From contig JAHQIY010000008.1 of NCBI GenBank assembly GCA_019054805.1, forward strand, positions 4,635,501 through 4,699,500: a DNA stretch of 64,000 nt, in the 5' to 3' direction. Both the position numbers and the translations under genes were made by a program. The notes under the pieces were generated by a model that worked only from the letters and a program-made list of their open reading frames with translations, had not been told where the DNA came from and did no database searches. How positions within the stretch are numbered: the stretch's first letter is position 1; every line of letters starts with the position of its first letter. Positions 12,159 to 23,359 of this stretch are shown piece after piece. Source of the DNA: Brachionus manjavacas. Lineage: Eukaryota > Rotifera > Eurotatoria > Ploima > Brachionidae.

Positions 12159-12232
12159 TATGTTAATCCGAATTCTTAGTTATTTGAATTTCGTTCCGAA
12201 TACTGATATTCGATTTCATCACTACACCATAC

Positions 12233-13083
12233 CCACGGCATAATTTGCAAGGATTAATGGTAGATCTAACCATTCCCCATAGTTTTAAAACACAATTCAT
12301 TGTTCACAACATTAACAGAAAAATGGGTTCTCTAGTATTTTTAATATTTACCAAGGTCATTTACACAAAATTTTTCTAAATATTAATGAATGATCACATT
12401 CAAATTTTTTTCAAAAGTTTTTATTTTCTCTCACTAATTTTCATGATTTCTAATAAAACATATGGAATAAGATTTAAAAGATTTCTTCAAAAATTCAAAA
12501 AATAGTTTTTAAAGTGTATTTCTTGGATTTAAAAATAAATATTCGAGAATATTTTTAATTATTTTGGAAGATTTTAAAAACATATAAATGAAATTAAAGG
12601 ACCAAAAAACAGAAGTTTATTTAACCTTTATCCCCAAAATAAAGGTGCTAATTCAATAAATTGATTATTAATGGTTTCTTCAAGAGCATTAGTCTTAAAA
12701 TTGCCTAGGCTTCCGAATTAATTTTTTATTCAAAATCTGAAAAACACAGTTTAAAATCTTTTTTTAGCTATTTAACGAAATCTTTTGAATCAAAATATCG
12801 TCTATTTAAATAATTAATAGACAGGAAAATCAAATTTAAAATTTTAAGCTAAATAAATAAAAAGGATTTTTTTTATTTCAATTTATTCGAAAACAAAAAT
12901 TTTTAATTAAAACAAAAGAAAACTTAAGTTAAATAAAGATCGCGTTTTGAGTATTTTTTAATGGAAAATATAATTTTTAATATATTTTAATTTTATTCAA
13001 CGATTGAAAAGTTGATCGAAAATACTCTAAATTCAGAATTTAATATTCTAAATAAATAAAAGTTTTTGAGCTAATGTTTCTTT
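12233..13083. other. No gene; upstream region of U3 snoRNA
   Basis: The first 100 bases continue the sequence interrupted by the hAT-like element, with a weak coding-like look and stops. The remainder is AT-rich. The snoRNA promoter should lie in the last 100 bases, but I cannot point to a proximal element. Confidence 0.35.
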
Positions 13084-13309
13084 AAGATCATACTTTTAGG
13101 GATCATTTCTATAGTATGTATCGCCCGAGCAATGTCTAACCATTGCCGAACGCTTTAACCCACGATGATGAGTGAAAGCGGACTTGCCTGAGCGCGAAAC
13201 CGATATTGTTGGTTGTTTTCAGTTTTGGAAACTTGGCCGTCAATCATTGATGAACGTTCACGGTTAGCTTTAGTCTAACTGTTGAGGACAAGTTTGCATT
13301 CCGAGTGGT
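13084..13309 (+). ncRNA. U3: U3 small nucleolar RNA
   Basis: U3 is the box C/D snoRNA that base-pairs with pre-rRNA for 18S processing in the nucleolus. The 5' end AAGATCATACTTTTAGGGAT, followed by CATTTCTATAGTATGTATCG, matches the conserved 5' domain with the GAC and A/A' boxes. Next come GATGATGAGTG (C'-like), GAGCGCGAAACCGA (box B) and CATTGATGAACGTTC (box C). The 3' end is TTCCGAGTGGTT, where the animal consensus has CTGAGTGG, so box D here reads CCGA. Length is about 226 nt, close to animal U3. The stem between boxes C and D (CGGTTAGCTTTAGTC / AACTGTTGAGG region) is partly self-complementary. No intron is seen. Confidence 0.93.
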
Positions 13310-13525
13310 TTATTTAATTATAAAGTAAAAAAAAGAAAACTTTTTAGCATTTTTTATTTAATGAAAAAATAGTATAAGAATTGTCACATAATTTAATTTT
13401 TTTTAAAAATTAAAAATTATTCTAAAAAAAATTTTTTTATTTGAAAAAAAATAAATCCTATGAAATACTCAAAAACGTATGTTCAAAATATAAAATTTGA
13501 AAATAATATTTTTATCTAAAAATTA

Positions 13526-13815
13526 GTGAATGAATTAGAAAGAGTAAACCTGATTAGAGTTCTGGTGAATAGATCTGAAGTCAAGGGTCTTTCCGCGGCG
13601 CTAAGAGAGAATAGCCTCAGAGTCCATAGAGAGAGTTTCCCTGCTCAAATTGGAAACGATTTTGCAGCTGTGGTCTCTCATTGTAACAAGTTACCAGTAA
13701 ATATGGCAATATCAAAGTTAACCGCTAGCTTCAAAGCAAGCTACCAAATGGTGGTGATGGGCTCAGACACTCTACATGTGAGGTGTCGCAACAAGAACTA
13801 CTAAAACTACTTTAT
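13526..13815 (+). mobile_element. LINE C-terminal fragment with (ACT)n-type tail
   Basis: An open frame (13526-13804, no good ATG start) reads LRVHRESFPAQIGNDFAAVV, then CNKLPVNMAI and LTASFKASY. This is the end of a CR1-like ORF2 (R-NDFA..V...NxLP...SFK). It finishes with ACTACTAAAACTAC, similar to the CTA-rich tail of the LINE at 15.2 kb. It is not a host gene despite its clean frame. Confidence 0.65.
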
Positions 13816-13888
13816 AAAAATCGTTTCAAAATATAAAATTTGAAAAAAACATCTTCATCTCATTTTATTAATCTGATCATAAAAAAAT

Positions 13889-13961
13889 CACCCCCAGAGG
13901 GGATCGAACCCTCGACCTATGGATTAGAAGTCCATCGCGCTATCCACTGCGCTATGGGGGC
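13889..13961 (-). tRNA. tRNA-Arg(TCT): tRNA-Arg (anticodon TCT)
   Basis: 73 nt with a full cloverleaf. The acceptor is GCCCCCA paired with TGGGGGT (one G-T pair) with G73. The D arm is GCGC...GCGC, and the anticodon stem ATGGA/TCCAT encloses loop CTTCTAA. The T arm is GAGGG/CCCTC with loop TTCGATC, which also forms the B box. There is no intron. A run of T at 13888-13882 on the minus strand follows directly and would terminate RNA polymerase III. Confidence 0.97.
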
Positions 13962-14339
13962 TTATTTTATGCAATCATATTTTTGTTTTTTATCGTCAAT
14001 TATCTTGAAAATAAATTTTTTATTTCAAAGGTTTAAATTATTGTGAAAATTTCAAAAGTTTATCTAAATATTCTAACTTTTCAAATTTTCGAAGACAAAG
14101 TAAAAACAATAATAAATTGTGTGATAAAATCTTGTTCAAACTTATATCTTAAAATATTTCTTAATTTATTTATTTAATTAAAGTTTAAGTCCCATGGACA
14201 AATTGAAATAATAAAAGAAAAAAAAATGGACAGTTAAATATCCATTTTACAATTAAGAAAAAATTCAGTTTGTTATATACAAAAAAATGATTAAGATTAT
14301 TCAATATACAATATTCTATTAAATAAAAATAGTTTTATC

Positions 14340-15243
14340 GAGTCAGTTAGTCCAGAGTTGCTACATTCGAGTATTCCTGTTGATGTAATTCTGCTAGATT
14401 TTGCGAAAGTATTTGATACTGTTCCGCACAGACGACTAATAGCTAAATTGAAAGCGTATGGCTTTGATGGTCTGACACTAAAATGGATTGAAGCTTTCTT
14501 GAAAAATAGAAGACAACGAGTTGATCAAAGTGAAATTTTGTCGAAATGGGTTAAGATTTTTAGCGGTGTACCACAAGGGTCAGTGATTGGTCCACTTTTG
14601 TTCGTTTTGTATATCAATGATCTACCAAAAGGAATAGATAATGTTGTCAAAATGTATGCAGATGATACAAAAATATTCTCGCAAACGGTATCAGAAATAA
14701 GCGCAGTGAAACTTCAATCAGATTTAGATTTAATTTTCAAGTGGACTCAAGATTGGCTTCTTCTCTTCAACAATTCAAAATGTGTGGTTATGCATTACGG
14801 TCATAAAAACAAAGAATTCACTTATTTTATTAATGGTAAACAGTTATCAACGTAATTGAAGGCTTTGAACATTCCAAATCTGGTGGAAATAAGAAAAAGA
14901 GTTGATCTAATTCAATTATACAAGTTCATGCATGGAATAGAAATGGTTGAAAAAAGCAACAATTTTAATGTCACCAAAATCCAAGGAAGAGGTCACTGCT
15001 TCAAAAATCACAAAGAAATTTCGAGGCTCCAACATAGAGATAACTTTTTTTCAACAGAACCGCTAACATATGGAACTCACTGCCAAATCAATTAGTTGAA
15101 GCCCCTAATGTTAACAGCTTTAAAGCAGGCATTGATTGCTGGATGAGCAGCAATCAATCACATCAGCTGTCAAAGTGTGCCTTATCAGCACACTCGCTGG
15201 CTAGCCAGCTACAGTCAAAACTACTACTACTACTACTACTAAA
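14340..15243 (+). mobile_element. CR1-like LINE reverse transcriptase, internally deleted
   Basis: The frame 14358-14855 keeps good RT motifs: VILLDFAKVFDTVPH, GVPQGSVIGPLLFVLYINDL and the catalytic YADDTKIFS. It runs to a TAA, and the following frame (14856-15095, NIPNLVEIRKRVDLIQLYKFMHG) is the C-terminal domain. The stretch normally linking them is deleted, and the 5' part is absent. The end (NSFKAGIDCWM read near 15110-15150) runs into CTACTACTACTACTACTACT at 15222-15241, the 3' microsatellite tail. It is the best preserved RT in the window but cannot be active. Confidence 0.9.
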
Positions 15244-16246
15244 TAAGCCATTGAAGAAAAATTTTTTAGCTCCTCAAAAAAATATAATCCAAAAAAAATC
15301 AGTGAATTTTTTTGAAAAATAAATTCTTAGAATCAAAAAAAGTTACATTTAAAAATAATACAAATTTTTTTTATTTAAATTATTTATTATGTAAAATTAC
15401 GTTTAAAATAAAAATACCAAAAATAAATTGAAGCAATTCCGAAATTAGCCAAATTCTATTTCTCCAGAATAAGCAACTTGATTTTTGTTTCAACACTTAA
15501 GGTATTTTTTTGAATATTTTCTATACAAATTCAAAAAATTTTGTTTTTTAAAATTTTAATTCATAAAAATTCTATTAATTAACAAAAAAAATTTTCTAAA
15601 TATCTCATTTTCATACAAAATTAATTGTGAATTGAAAAAAAATTTTATAAAATAAATTTAAGCTAAGCAAAAAGATAAATGAGATAAAACTTTCAGTATT
15701 TTTCAGGATAAATTTCATAATGAATTGTCCAAATATAAGTAAAATTTGATAATTTTTTTATTGTTAAATATTTTTTTACAAAAATTTCAATTTTTTACTT
15801 AAAAATAATTTTTTTTTTCAATTTAACAAAATTAATTCAAGAAATTTAATAAAACATAAATTTTAATTAAATCAGTGATTTTAGCAATTTTTTTACGAAA
15901 AAATTAATTTAGAAAGATATTCAAAATTTTGTTCAAATATCTCAAAAATTAGCAAAAAATAAACTTATTTTTGATCCAGACAAATTATTTTTCCAGCTAG
16001 CTATATCTAAATAAATAGTCATAAATTTAAATTTGCAAAAAAAATTCTTCTATTATATCATTCAAGAATTAAACGAATGAAAACAAATTTTTAGACTGAA
16101 TATTTCTAGACTTAAGAAGAAACGCTTAAAATTAATTCCTAAAATTCTGTCCAAAATAACTTGGTTTTTAGTTTTTAAATATCTGTCATTTAATTTACCA
16201 AACTTTTTAGATTTTATTTAGTATTTTTGAGCTTATATCGCTAAAA
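15244..16246. other. No gene; promoter side of UBE2V
   Basis: AT-rich, homopolymer-rich sequence. I see nothing to annotate. Confidence 0.5.
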
Positions 16247-16788
16247 ATGGCTGGTTCAAATTGTGGTCCAAGTAAGACAAGTAAAATTAATTAACCCCAA
16301 TAATTTTTTGACTGGTTACCAAAAGTGATCCCGAGAAGCTTCAAGTTGCTGGAAGAACTAGAAGACGGTCAAAAGGGCTGCTCAGATGGAACAGTTTCTT
16401 GGGGACTAGATGACGAGAACGACATGACTTTGAGCCGATGGAACGGCATGATTATCGGACCACCAAGGGTATTGTCTCAAGTAATCTAGCTAAAACCCAA
16501 GCTCTAAACTGTTCTTTTTTTAAGACGACATTCGAAAATCGAATGTACAGTTTGAAGATTGAAACAGGTCCTAAGTATCCAGAAGAACCACCAATTTTAA
16601 AATTTACAACAAAAATTAACATGACAGGAGTAGATAAAAATGGCGATGTGGATCGAAAGCACTTTCAAATTCTTTCCAAATGGCAGCGAAATTACACAAT
16701 CAAGCACGTCCTGCAAGACATCCGAAAGTCGATGACCTTAAAGGAAAATCTTAAACTTACGCAACCGCCAGAGGGTAGCATGTATTAA
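16247..16788 (+). CDS. UBE2V2: Ubiquitin-conjugating enzyme E2 variant (UEV1/MMS2)
   Basis: Three exons, 16247-16271, 16326-16468 and 16525-16788, give 143 residues; animal UBE2V1/2 core proteins are about 145. Introns are 54 and 56 bp. Motifs match the family throughout: [62 protein letters not shown] and [15 protein letters not shown]. The protein has the UBC fold, but the position of the catalytic cysteine has no Cys ([19 protein letters not shown]). It should therefore act as partner of UBC13 in making K63-linked ubiquitin chains for DNA-damage tolerance and signalling. Exon 1 codes for only eight residues, and its ATG at 16247 is the only reasonable start. It converges with the minus-strand gene ending at 16934. 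Confidence 0.95.
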
Positions 16789-16933
16789 AGTATCAATTGG
16801 GCAGTTCATATTTAGTAATTAAGAAATGTTTTTTTTGTACAAGGCTTTATTGCGTCTTTAAAAATATTGAAAGCTTTTATTAATTTTGATCATTAATTTA
16901 AGAAAAAAATTTAATAAAATTTATCAAAAATTT

Positions 16934-17349
16934 CTAGTCTGCTTCATTTGACTCTCTCCGAACTGATTCAATGCCATATAAATCAGGTCTCATCTTCCTA
17001 ATAAATGTGTAAATGGGCGCCTCAAAAATTTTCTGATCCACTTCAAAATTTGGATTATTGTTGTTCAACCTGTACTTCAAGTGATAGAATATTCGTTTTA
17101 GATCAGCTTGGGTTCTGTGATACGAACTGAAATAGTACACTACAAATTTGTACAGAAACTCATCGTCATAATCTTAAAATAAGTGTCAAATTTTTTATTA
17201 AAGATATCCGATATTCTTTTACTGAAAGCTTTTAAAAACGAAGATAAAAAAACGAAACGAGCGTCCTGATCACTTAGAGGTTCATGTTCATATTTGTTTG
17301 CGTTAATGTTAAAGATTGTTATCAAAATTAGAATTAAAATACACTTCAT
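16934..17349 (-). CDS. Small predicted secreted protein, 121 aa, unknown function
   Basis: Two exons, 17349-17223 and 17172-16934, with a 50 bp GT-AG intron. Splicing turns two overlapping short frames into one 121-residue protein. The N-terminus MKCILILILITIFNINA is a clear signal peptide. The mature part is charged and Tyr/Phe-rich, with DDEFLYKFVVYYFSSY, KRIFYHLKYRL and a tail SVRRESNEAD. It has no cysteine other than Cys3 in the signal peptide, so no disulfide scaffold. I do not recognise a family; a short secreted or extracellular peptide-like protein is an inference from the signal only. The 3' end lies 145 bp from the convergent UBE2V gene. Confidence 0.65.
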
Positions 17350-18783
17350 TTTCTTATTTTTATTATCTTTGAAGACTTTTTATTTATTTATTTATTTGTA
17401 TCATTTATACCACACTTACTCAAATACTAAAGCGAAATTAAATTAAATTAAAAGCTAAATTAAATGACGGGTTTTTTAATTATTAAATGAGCCATGTTTT
17501 TTTTTGAAAAGAATCTGATACGGATTTTATTTCATATGTACTAGCAAATTTTGAAATACTAAGTGAGATAAAAGTTTGTTTGTGAAAAGGCTTCATTTAA
17601 AAAAAGTAAATTATTGAAGGTAGCAAAAAAAGATAGTCAATGTATTATTGCTGAGGCACCAATTTAATTTGATAAGAAATTTGAATAGAAATTACGGGGA
17701 ATTTTTCACTAAATTCTCAAAGACCTTTTGGGGTAATTAGCTCTACTATTTAGACATTGGAGGTGTTTCATTTGGAAGATTTGTGTCATGCTTTTTGAAA
17801 ATTTTCACTTATCCCATTTCATAACAAAATTATAAAAAAAAATTTATTAAAGTTCCAAGTGTCTTTAATCGAATTTAAATTAACCTGAAATTCTTAAAAA
17901 AAAATAAAAGAAATTTATCCTTATAAAAAGAAAATTTTAAAACATTTAACCTTTTTAATCTATTTTAAAAAATTTCCAAGTTTAATGAGGCAAAACGAAT
18001 TATTAACTTTAAGCTAACAGAACTTAAATTTGAATCCTACATTAAAAATCAGGATGATGAAAAAAAGTAAAATTATTATTTAATCATTAGGTACTTTATT
18101 TATTGTATAAAATTCAGTTAAAATTGATTAAAACTTTGCATTGTTTACTAAAATTTAATTAATTTAAAAAAACAGATGCCAACATGCAGACAGAATTGTG
18201 TCTAAAATTGGAATTTACTAAATTGTTTAAAACTTTGAATTGAAGACTGATTTCAAGCGAACTTTAAGATTTTCTAAAAGATTTCTTATCAATTTGATCT
18301 GATTTAAGTTTTAGACATTTTCTTCAAAATATTTTCAAGATGCTATCTGAGATCATGTGTATCAATCATTGTAGCTTTTTTGCTAAAAGAAATTGTGAAA
18401 TTCAAATGAAAATTGAACAAAAATTCTTCCTTTTTTGATAAATTAAAATTAAAAAAAATAAAATAAATTCTAAAAAATACTGCAACATACTTTTATGCAC
18501 CTTTTTTGCCTAAAATAAATTTTCTAATGTTTGAATAAGAAAAAATATTAAACATTAAAAATATTCAAATTGATCACTGATTTTATTTATTAAAAAAATA
18601 GAAAACTTTGATTTTATTATTAGATAAAAAAGAGAGGTATTGACAATGAAAATATTAAAAAGTTAAAGTCCTTTCTGTACTTTTTGGACTTAATCAAAAT
18701 TTAAATTTATAATTTGAATTTATTAGGATCCTTGATCCTTTCTATAATTTTTTTTACTTAATCTAAATTAAAATATATTTGGC
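17350..18783. other. No gene seen
   Basis: AT-rich sequence. Around 18660-18780 there are CTTTCTGTACTTTTTGGACTTAA-like stretches resembling the arm of the fold-back element that follows, perhaps a decayed extra arm. Confidence 0.4.
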
Positions 18784-18996
18784 CATTTTCTTTTTTACTT
18801 TTTGTACTTAATGGTAATAATAAAAAAGAATTTTAATTAATCAATATTTTAAATATCAATTTTAAATTTTAACTAATATTTTTCTTACCTCAAGCATACC
18901 CGAATCCCTAAGCCAAGGCTTCGCCCCGACCCCGTTTAATTATTAATATAAAGATTAAAATTACCATTAAGTACAAAAAGTACAAAAAGGAAAATG
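18784..18996. mobile_element. Fold-back MITE-like repeat with a GC-rich centre
   Basis: The left arm CATTTTCTTTTTTACTTTTT leads into GTACTTAATGGTAAT. The right arm ATTACCATTAAGTAC ends AAAAGGAAAATG, giving a 213 bp inverted repeat. The centre holds CCTAAGCCAAGGCTTCGCCC followed by CGACCCCGTTTA. This is an unusually GC-rich island that recurs at 38.3 kb and, inverted, at 45.3 kb. Confidence 0.6.
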
Positions 18997-21900
18997 ATTT
19001 TTAAAAGTTTAATCTCATTGTTTATCCATAAAAAAAGTTGCAACAAAATATGTTGCAATATAATTTTAAAATATAATTTATTATCTTTAATTTTAATTTA
19101 TCAAAAAAGAAAGAATTTTTGTTCAATTTGTATTTTAAATTCCCAACGCCGGTTTAAGTTGTCTGAAGATTATTAATCTTTATTTTTATTTAATGCAATT
19201 CTTATTCTTCTTTTATCTTGCTCTTATCTCTAAAAATGAAAAAGTCTTTATACATTTACCTAGAGTTCTGTGCTTCTAGCTATCAGAGATGTTTTCCTAG
19301 TAAGATGTCCTTATTAACTATTATAATTATTAAGATTTTTATAAATAATTAAAAAAAATAATTTTCAGGATTTGTATAAATTTTTTTTAGAAGAAACTAT
19401 AATTAGTCAAAAAAAATTATTTAAAAAAATCTATCAAAACGAACTAGATAAAAGTCATTACTTTTTTATTCAAATACTAATAGAATTTTTTGTTCCATAA
19501 ATATAATTTGCTTAAACAAAGTTTAAAAGAAAGTCAATTTGATCTTAAAAAAGGTCTAAAATCATAAGTCAAATTAGCAATTTATTATTGCCTGATAAGC
19601 ACTATTTAAATTTTTGGAATATTATTTAATATATATTTTAATTTAACAATATCCAAACTAAACTAATTTCAAATCGTCTAATTTAATAGATCAATTTAAT
19701 TTTTTTTAATTTGCATTGTTTTTTTAGTTTTTTTGTATGTTTTCTTTTAAAAAAGATTCAAATCACTTCATCAAGCTTATTAATACTTAAACTATTTTCA
19801 AGTGTGAACTATCTGTTCCCAGAAAATTTATTGATAATCCAATAAATAAAACTTCTAAAAAATAATAAAATTGGTAAAAATAATTTTAGAAGTAAAAACA
19901 AGAATTAAAGTTGTACATATTTTTTTATCTTTTTTAAAATATCAAATTAAATATTGTTAACTGTAAAATTATTTCTTAACGAGACTTTTAAAAAAAATTG
20001 TTTATAAAATTAAATTTTTTTTTCTCAAATTAATATTGAGACCAACTGGTCTATAAATTAAATGGCGTTTTTTTTTCGAAAAAAATAAGATCGGCTGGTC
20101 ATGAAATTGATCAGCCCCAAAATTTTTTCAAAAATAAAGTTTTATAAGAAAGTTTTTTTTTTCTGCAAAATTTTCTAGAGGCATTCGTGACTGTGCAAAA
20201 AATTTGGCTGTATTTTTTTCGTGATACAGTCATGGCTTCTTTTTATATATTTGATTCAATTAACACCATTATTTAATGATGTAAAAAAATTAAATAATAA
20301 GAAAAAGAATCAGTTAAAATTAATTGATGCCTGTAAATTCTGTATATTTTCTTTTTATATCACTTATATTTTCACAGTGGAAACCATTGAAATCAATCAC
20401 CTAATCGAAAAAACTCAACCTAAATTCGTATCAGACGACCATCTTGAAGACGAAGTGATTTAGAATACTAATGAAAAAAATATTTACATTTCCAACCAGC
20501 ATTCCATCTAAAAAAAAAAACAAAATAAAGAGAAAATTTATTAAGAAATTTGAAAATCATAATTATTTAGAGATAGAAAATAATTCAAAATGTGACAAAA
20601 TACGAAATCCTTTCTGATGTAAAGCAAGATTTTAGTAACAAAAAGGGAAATTATACTTAACCAGTCTTTGGATGTAATTAATTCAATAGACAACAAATTG
20701 TCATAAACAAGTGAATCGCTTGGACAATAAAACCAACTTAAAGAACCAAAAACCAAATATATTTTGTTATTTTAGCTAAAAAATGAGTAATCAATTTTTG
20801 CTTTTGCACCAAAATAATTTAAAAAAAAGTTGAAAAAAATTATTTCAATCTAAATGAATGATAGTGATTAAATAACATTTTTCTTGAAGATACCTATCAT
20901 TCAAAATTGCTTTCAAAATGATTTAAGTTTTGAATAAAGAATAGACTATTTCATTTTAGCCTATTTACTCGGAGTAAATTAGTTAATAAGAAAACAGTCA
21001 AAAGATTAAAAAATTTTTTTTAGAATAAATAAAAAACAATGTTTTTTATAGAATTTTATTTTAAGTTTAAAAAATTTATTTACTCCGAACTCTTTTTTTT
21101 GGGATATTTAACCAGAAATTTTTATTTTGGTGCCACACAATAACATCATCATAGTGTATTATAATTTATAATCTTTTTTTTTAAATCTTTAACTTTTCAG
21201 GAAGCAAAAGTTATTTATCTTTTCAATATTTGGAATTTTTTTGTTCAATATGGGTATATCTAACTTAGGGAATACGGTACTAATAAATTTTATTACACTG
21301 ATAGATCAAATCAAGGAACGTAGCAATTAAATTTTGATTCGAATAAAATTTCACGTAATTTTACGTAAAAAAAGTAATTTTTTCTTCCGAATTCAGGCTC
21401 ACAAAATTTTAAAAAAGTCAAAAAATCTCAAAATTCTCAAAAAAGTAGTTTTTTTTGGAATTTTTACTTTTTATAAAAATTTACGTAATTTCCGGTAATT
21501 TTACGATAAAATTTGGTTATTTACTTTTTTTTTACTTAGGTAATTTTACGTAATTTTACGTAGTTTCACGTAAAATATAAATTTTGTTTTGATCTATTTC
21601 GGATTATTATATTTTTATCCTTGGTCTGAAAAAAAATTCAATTTTTAAAAATATTTTATTTTCAATTCAATTCATAAAAGAGATAAAAAATTTATGAAAT
21701 TAGTTTTCAATTTTTAATAAAAACATTCTCTTTTTTAAAGGATATGTGTCAAAAAATAAAAATTTAATAAAAAAATTTTTTAACAGAGAAAAGCACTATT
21801 ATTTTGTTAAAATTTAGATTGAGAAATTTTTTCTAGTTAAAAAAAATAGCTTTAAAATTCTCGAATTTTTCATTTCGAAATTCAAAATTAATCCTACTGA

Positions 21901-22819
21901 ATCTCAATTACGCTGGAATCAAGAACAATTTTTACTGATGATTTTATTAATACTGATAAAAACTTGCAGATTTGACTCAAAATTCAAATTTAATTAATAA
22001 AAGCTAAGAAAATAAATTGCAAAAAAATTTCGTAAAATCCTTTATTTTTTTAGCAGCAAATTATAAGATAATCACTTATACCAAAAAAATTATAAATCAA
22101 TGCACCTTGGTTCTTTTGATAGATATATTTTAATAAATAAAAGCTTAAAACTTATGCATTAAGATTAATAAAATATTGATTTGATAGATGAGAGATACGG
22201 GCATGAAAAATTCATCGATATAATCAAAATATTTTATTTATCTTTTTGTTAAGAATCAAAAGTGAATTTTCCTATTCAAAGGTTATTCTAAATCTGATGT
22301 TTTTTATTAAAATTATAAACAAACCAAACTTTGTTTAGAATTGAAAAATATTTTTTCAAATAGCCAGAATATCGAAATCTTTTCATTAAGACTAGGGTTC
22401 AATAATTTGAGTGAAAATTTTTTCCATTAGTTCAAAACTTAATAAGTATGGCTTGCCATTAGCCCCGGCCATTTCCAAACGAAGAAAAACAACTAGCGGT
22501 TCAGAAGAAGCCTAGTTGAGTTGACCGATGTGGAAAATTTGAATTTTTTTGTCTAAAACAAAAATAATTAAAATTTAAACTACGAAATTGAAATTAAACT
22601 AGAATTTTTTTTATTTTAAGGTCGCATAAAAATCGCAATATAAATATATTTATCTTTTTTTGTTTTTTTTTTACACTGAGTTTACATAATTTCTTAATTA
22701 ATTAAATTGCAACCAAATCGAAAATTTTAAAAAACAATTAAAATTCCGAGTTTGATTTATATATTTATTATATGATAAAATAATAACTATATAATTAGAA
22801 TAATAATAATAGACGAAAT
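18997..22819. other. Long stretch without a supportable gene
   Basis: Open frames exist (for example 18994-19176 and 20221-20463, the latter with a hydrophobic start and an acidic end VSDDHLEDEV). None has a good start, splice partner or recognisable motif. The stretch 21280-21600 is built of repeated TTTTACGTAA motifs like those inside the MITE at 12.0 kb and is probably a decayed relative. A short GC-richer patch lies at 22450-22530. Confidence 0.4.
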
Positions 22820-22943
22820 TTGGTAAACAAGTAATGCAAGTAGGGTTTGGTGCAACAAATTCAGCTTCCTTGCCGAGTGACACTTCTTGATTCAATTCGG
22901 CAAAGAATGAAATCAATTTAGCCAGAGTGCAACCGACCATCAA
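22820..22943 (-). other. Orphan coding-like patch
   Basis: Read on the minus strand from 22943, MMVGCTLAKLISFFAELNQE continues to VAPNPTCITCLPNF. The codon use looks more gene-like than its surroundings. Neighbouring sequence gives no continuation, so this may be an isolated exon or a retroelement scrap. Confidence 0.25.
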
Positions 22944-23359
22944 CTAATACAACTTTCAATAGATTTTTTTTGCTTTAATTAATAAAGCAAGCTGATATAA
23001 ATAAAGCAAGTATTCCAAGATTGGAAGAAAGATTTTGGAAAATTTATCATTTTTTGGCGCATTTTAGACATTTGATAAGCTTTGTTATTCTCGAATTTAA
23101 TTAGCGTCTCTAAAGTTGGACAAGTCTTGATCACATAGTGTATAAAACACTTCAAACTAGTTGAAATGTTAATTAAAAAACTTGTAATTTAATTTAAAAA
23201 TTTTCAATCAAAACATGTTTTTTTTTCGAGGCTATTTTGCACATTTTTGAACAATAGAGATTGATACCAAACAGTGGTCTTTTCAAGCTAAACACCATGA
23301 CAAGCTTTTAAAAAAGGTTCAATTTAAATTATCTTTTTTACTTATTTCTAGATAGAAAT

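Larger units (their letters stand above)
11360..12232. mobile_element. hAT-like non-autonomous transposon with 8-bp target duplication
   Basis: Terminal inverted repeats TAGTGATGAAATC (from 11368) and GATTTCATCACTA (to 12224) delimit an 857 bp element. It is flanked by CACCAGAC (11360-11367) and CACCATAC (12225-12232), an 8-bp direct repeat with one mismatch. TAGTGATG-type ends and 8-bp duplications are hallmarks of hAT elements. No transposase frame is present inside. A palindrome and a second MITE are nested within it. Confidence 0.75.

Noticed and set aside
13526-13804. Clean 92-codon open frame between U3 and tRNA-Arg, at first a candidate gene
   Set aside because: It lacks an ATG start and reads as the C-terminal end of a CR1-like LINE ORF2 with a CTA-type tail.
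13840-14046. Plus-strand open frame across 13840-14046
   Set aside because: It runs antisense through the tRNA-Arg gene and has no support of its own.
15222-15241. CTA trinucleotide run as a stand-alone microsatellite
   Set aside because: It directly follows LINE ORF2 sequence and is better explained as the element's 3' tail.
20221-20463. 80-codon open frame with a hydrophobic start
   Set aside because: No ATG at a sensible place, no splice partner, no similarity; kept only as a remark in the gap description.
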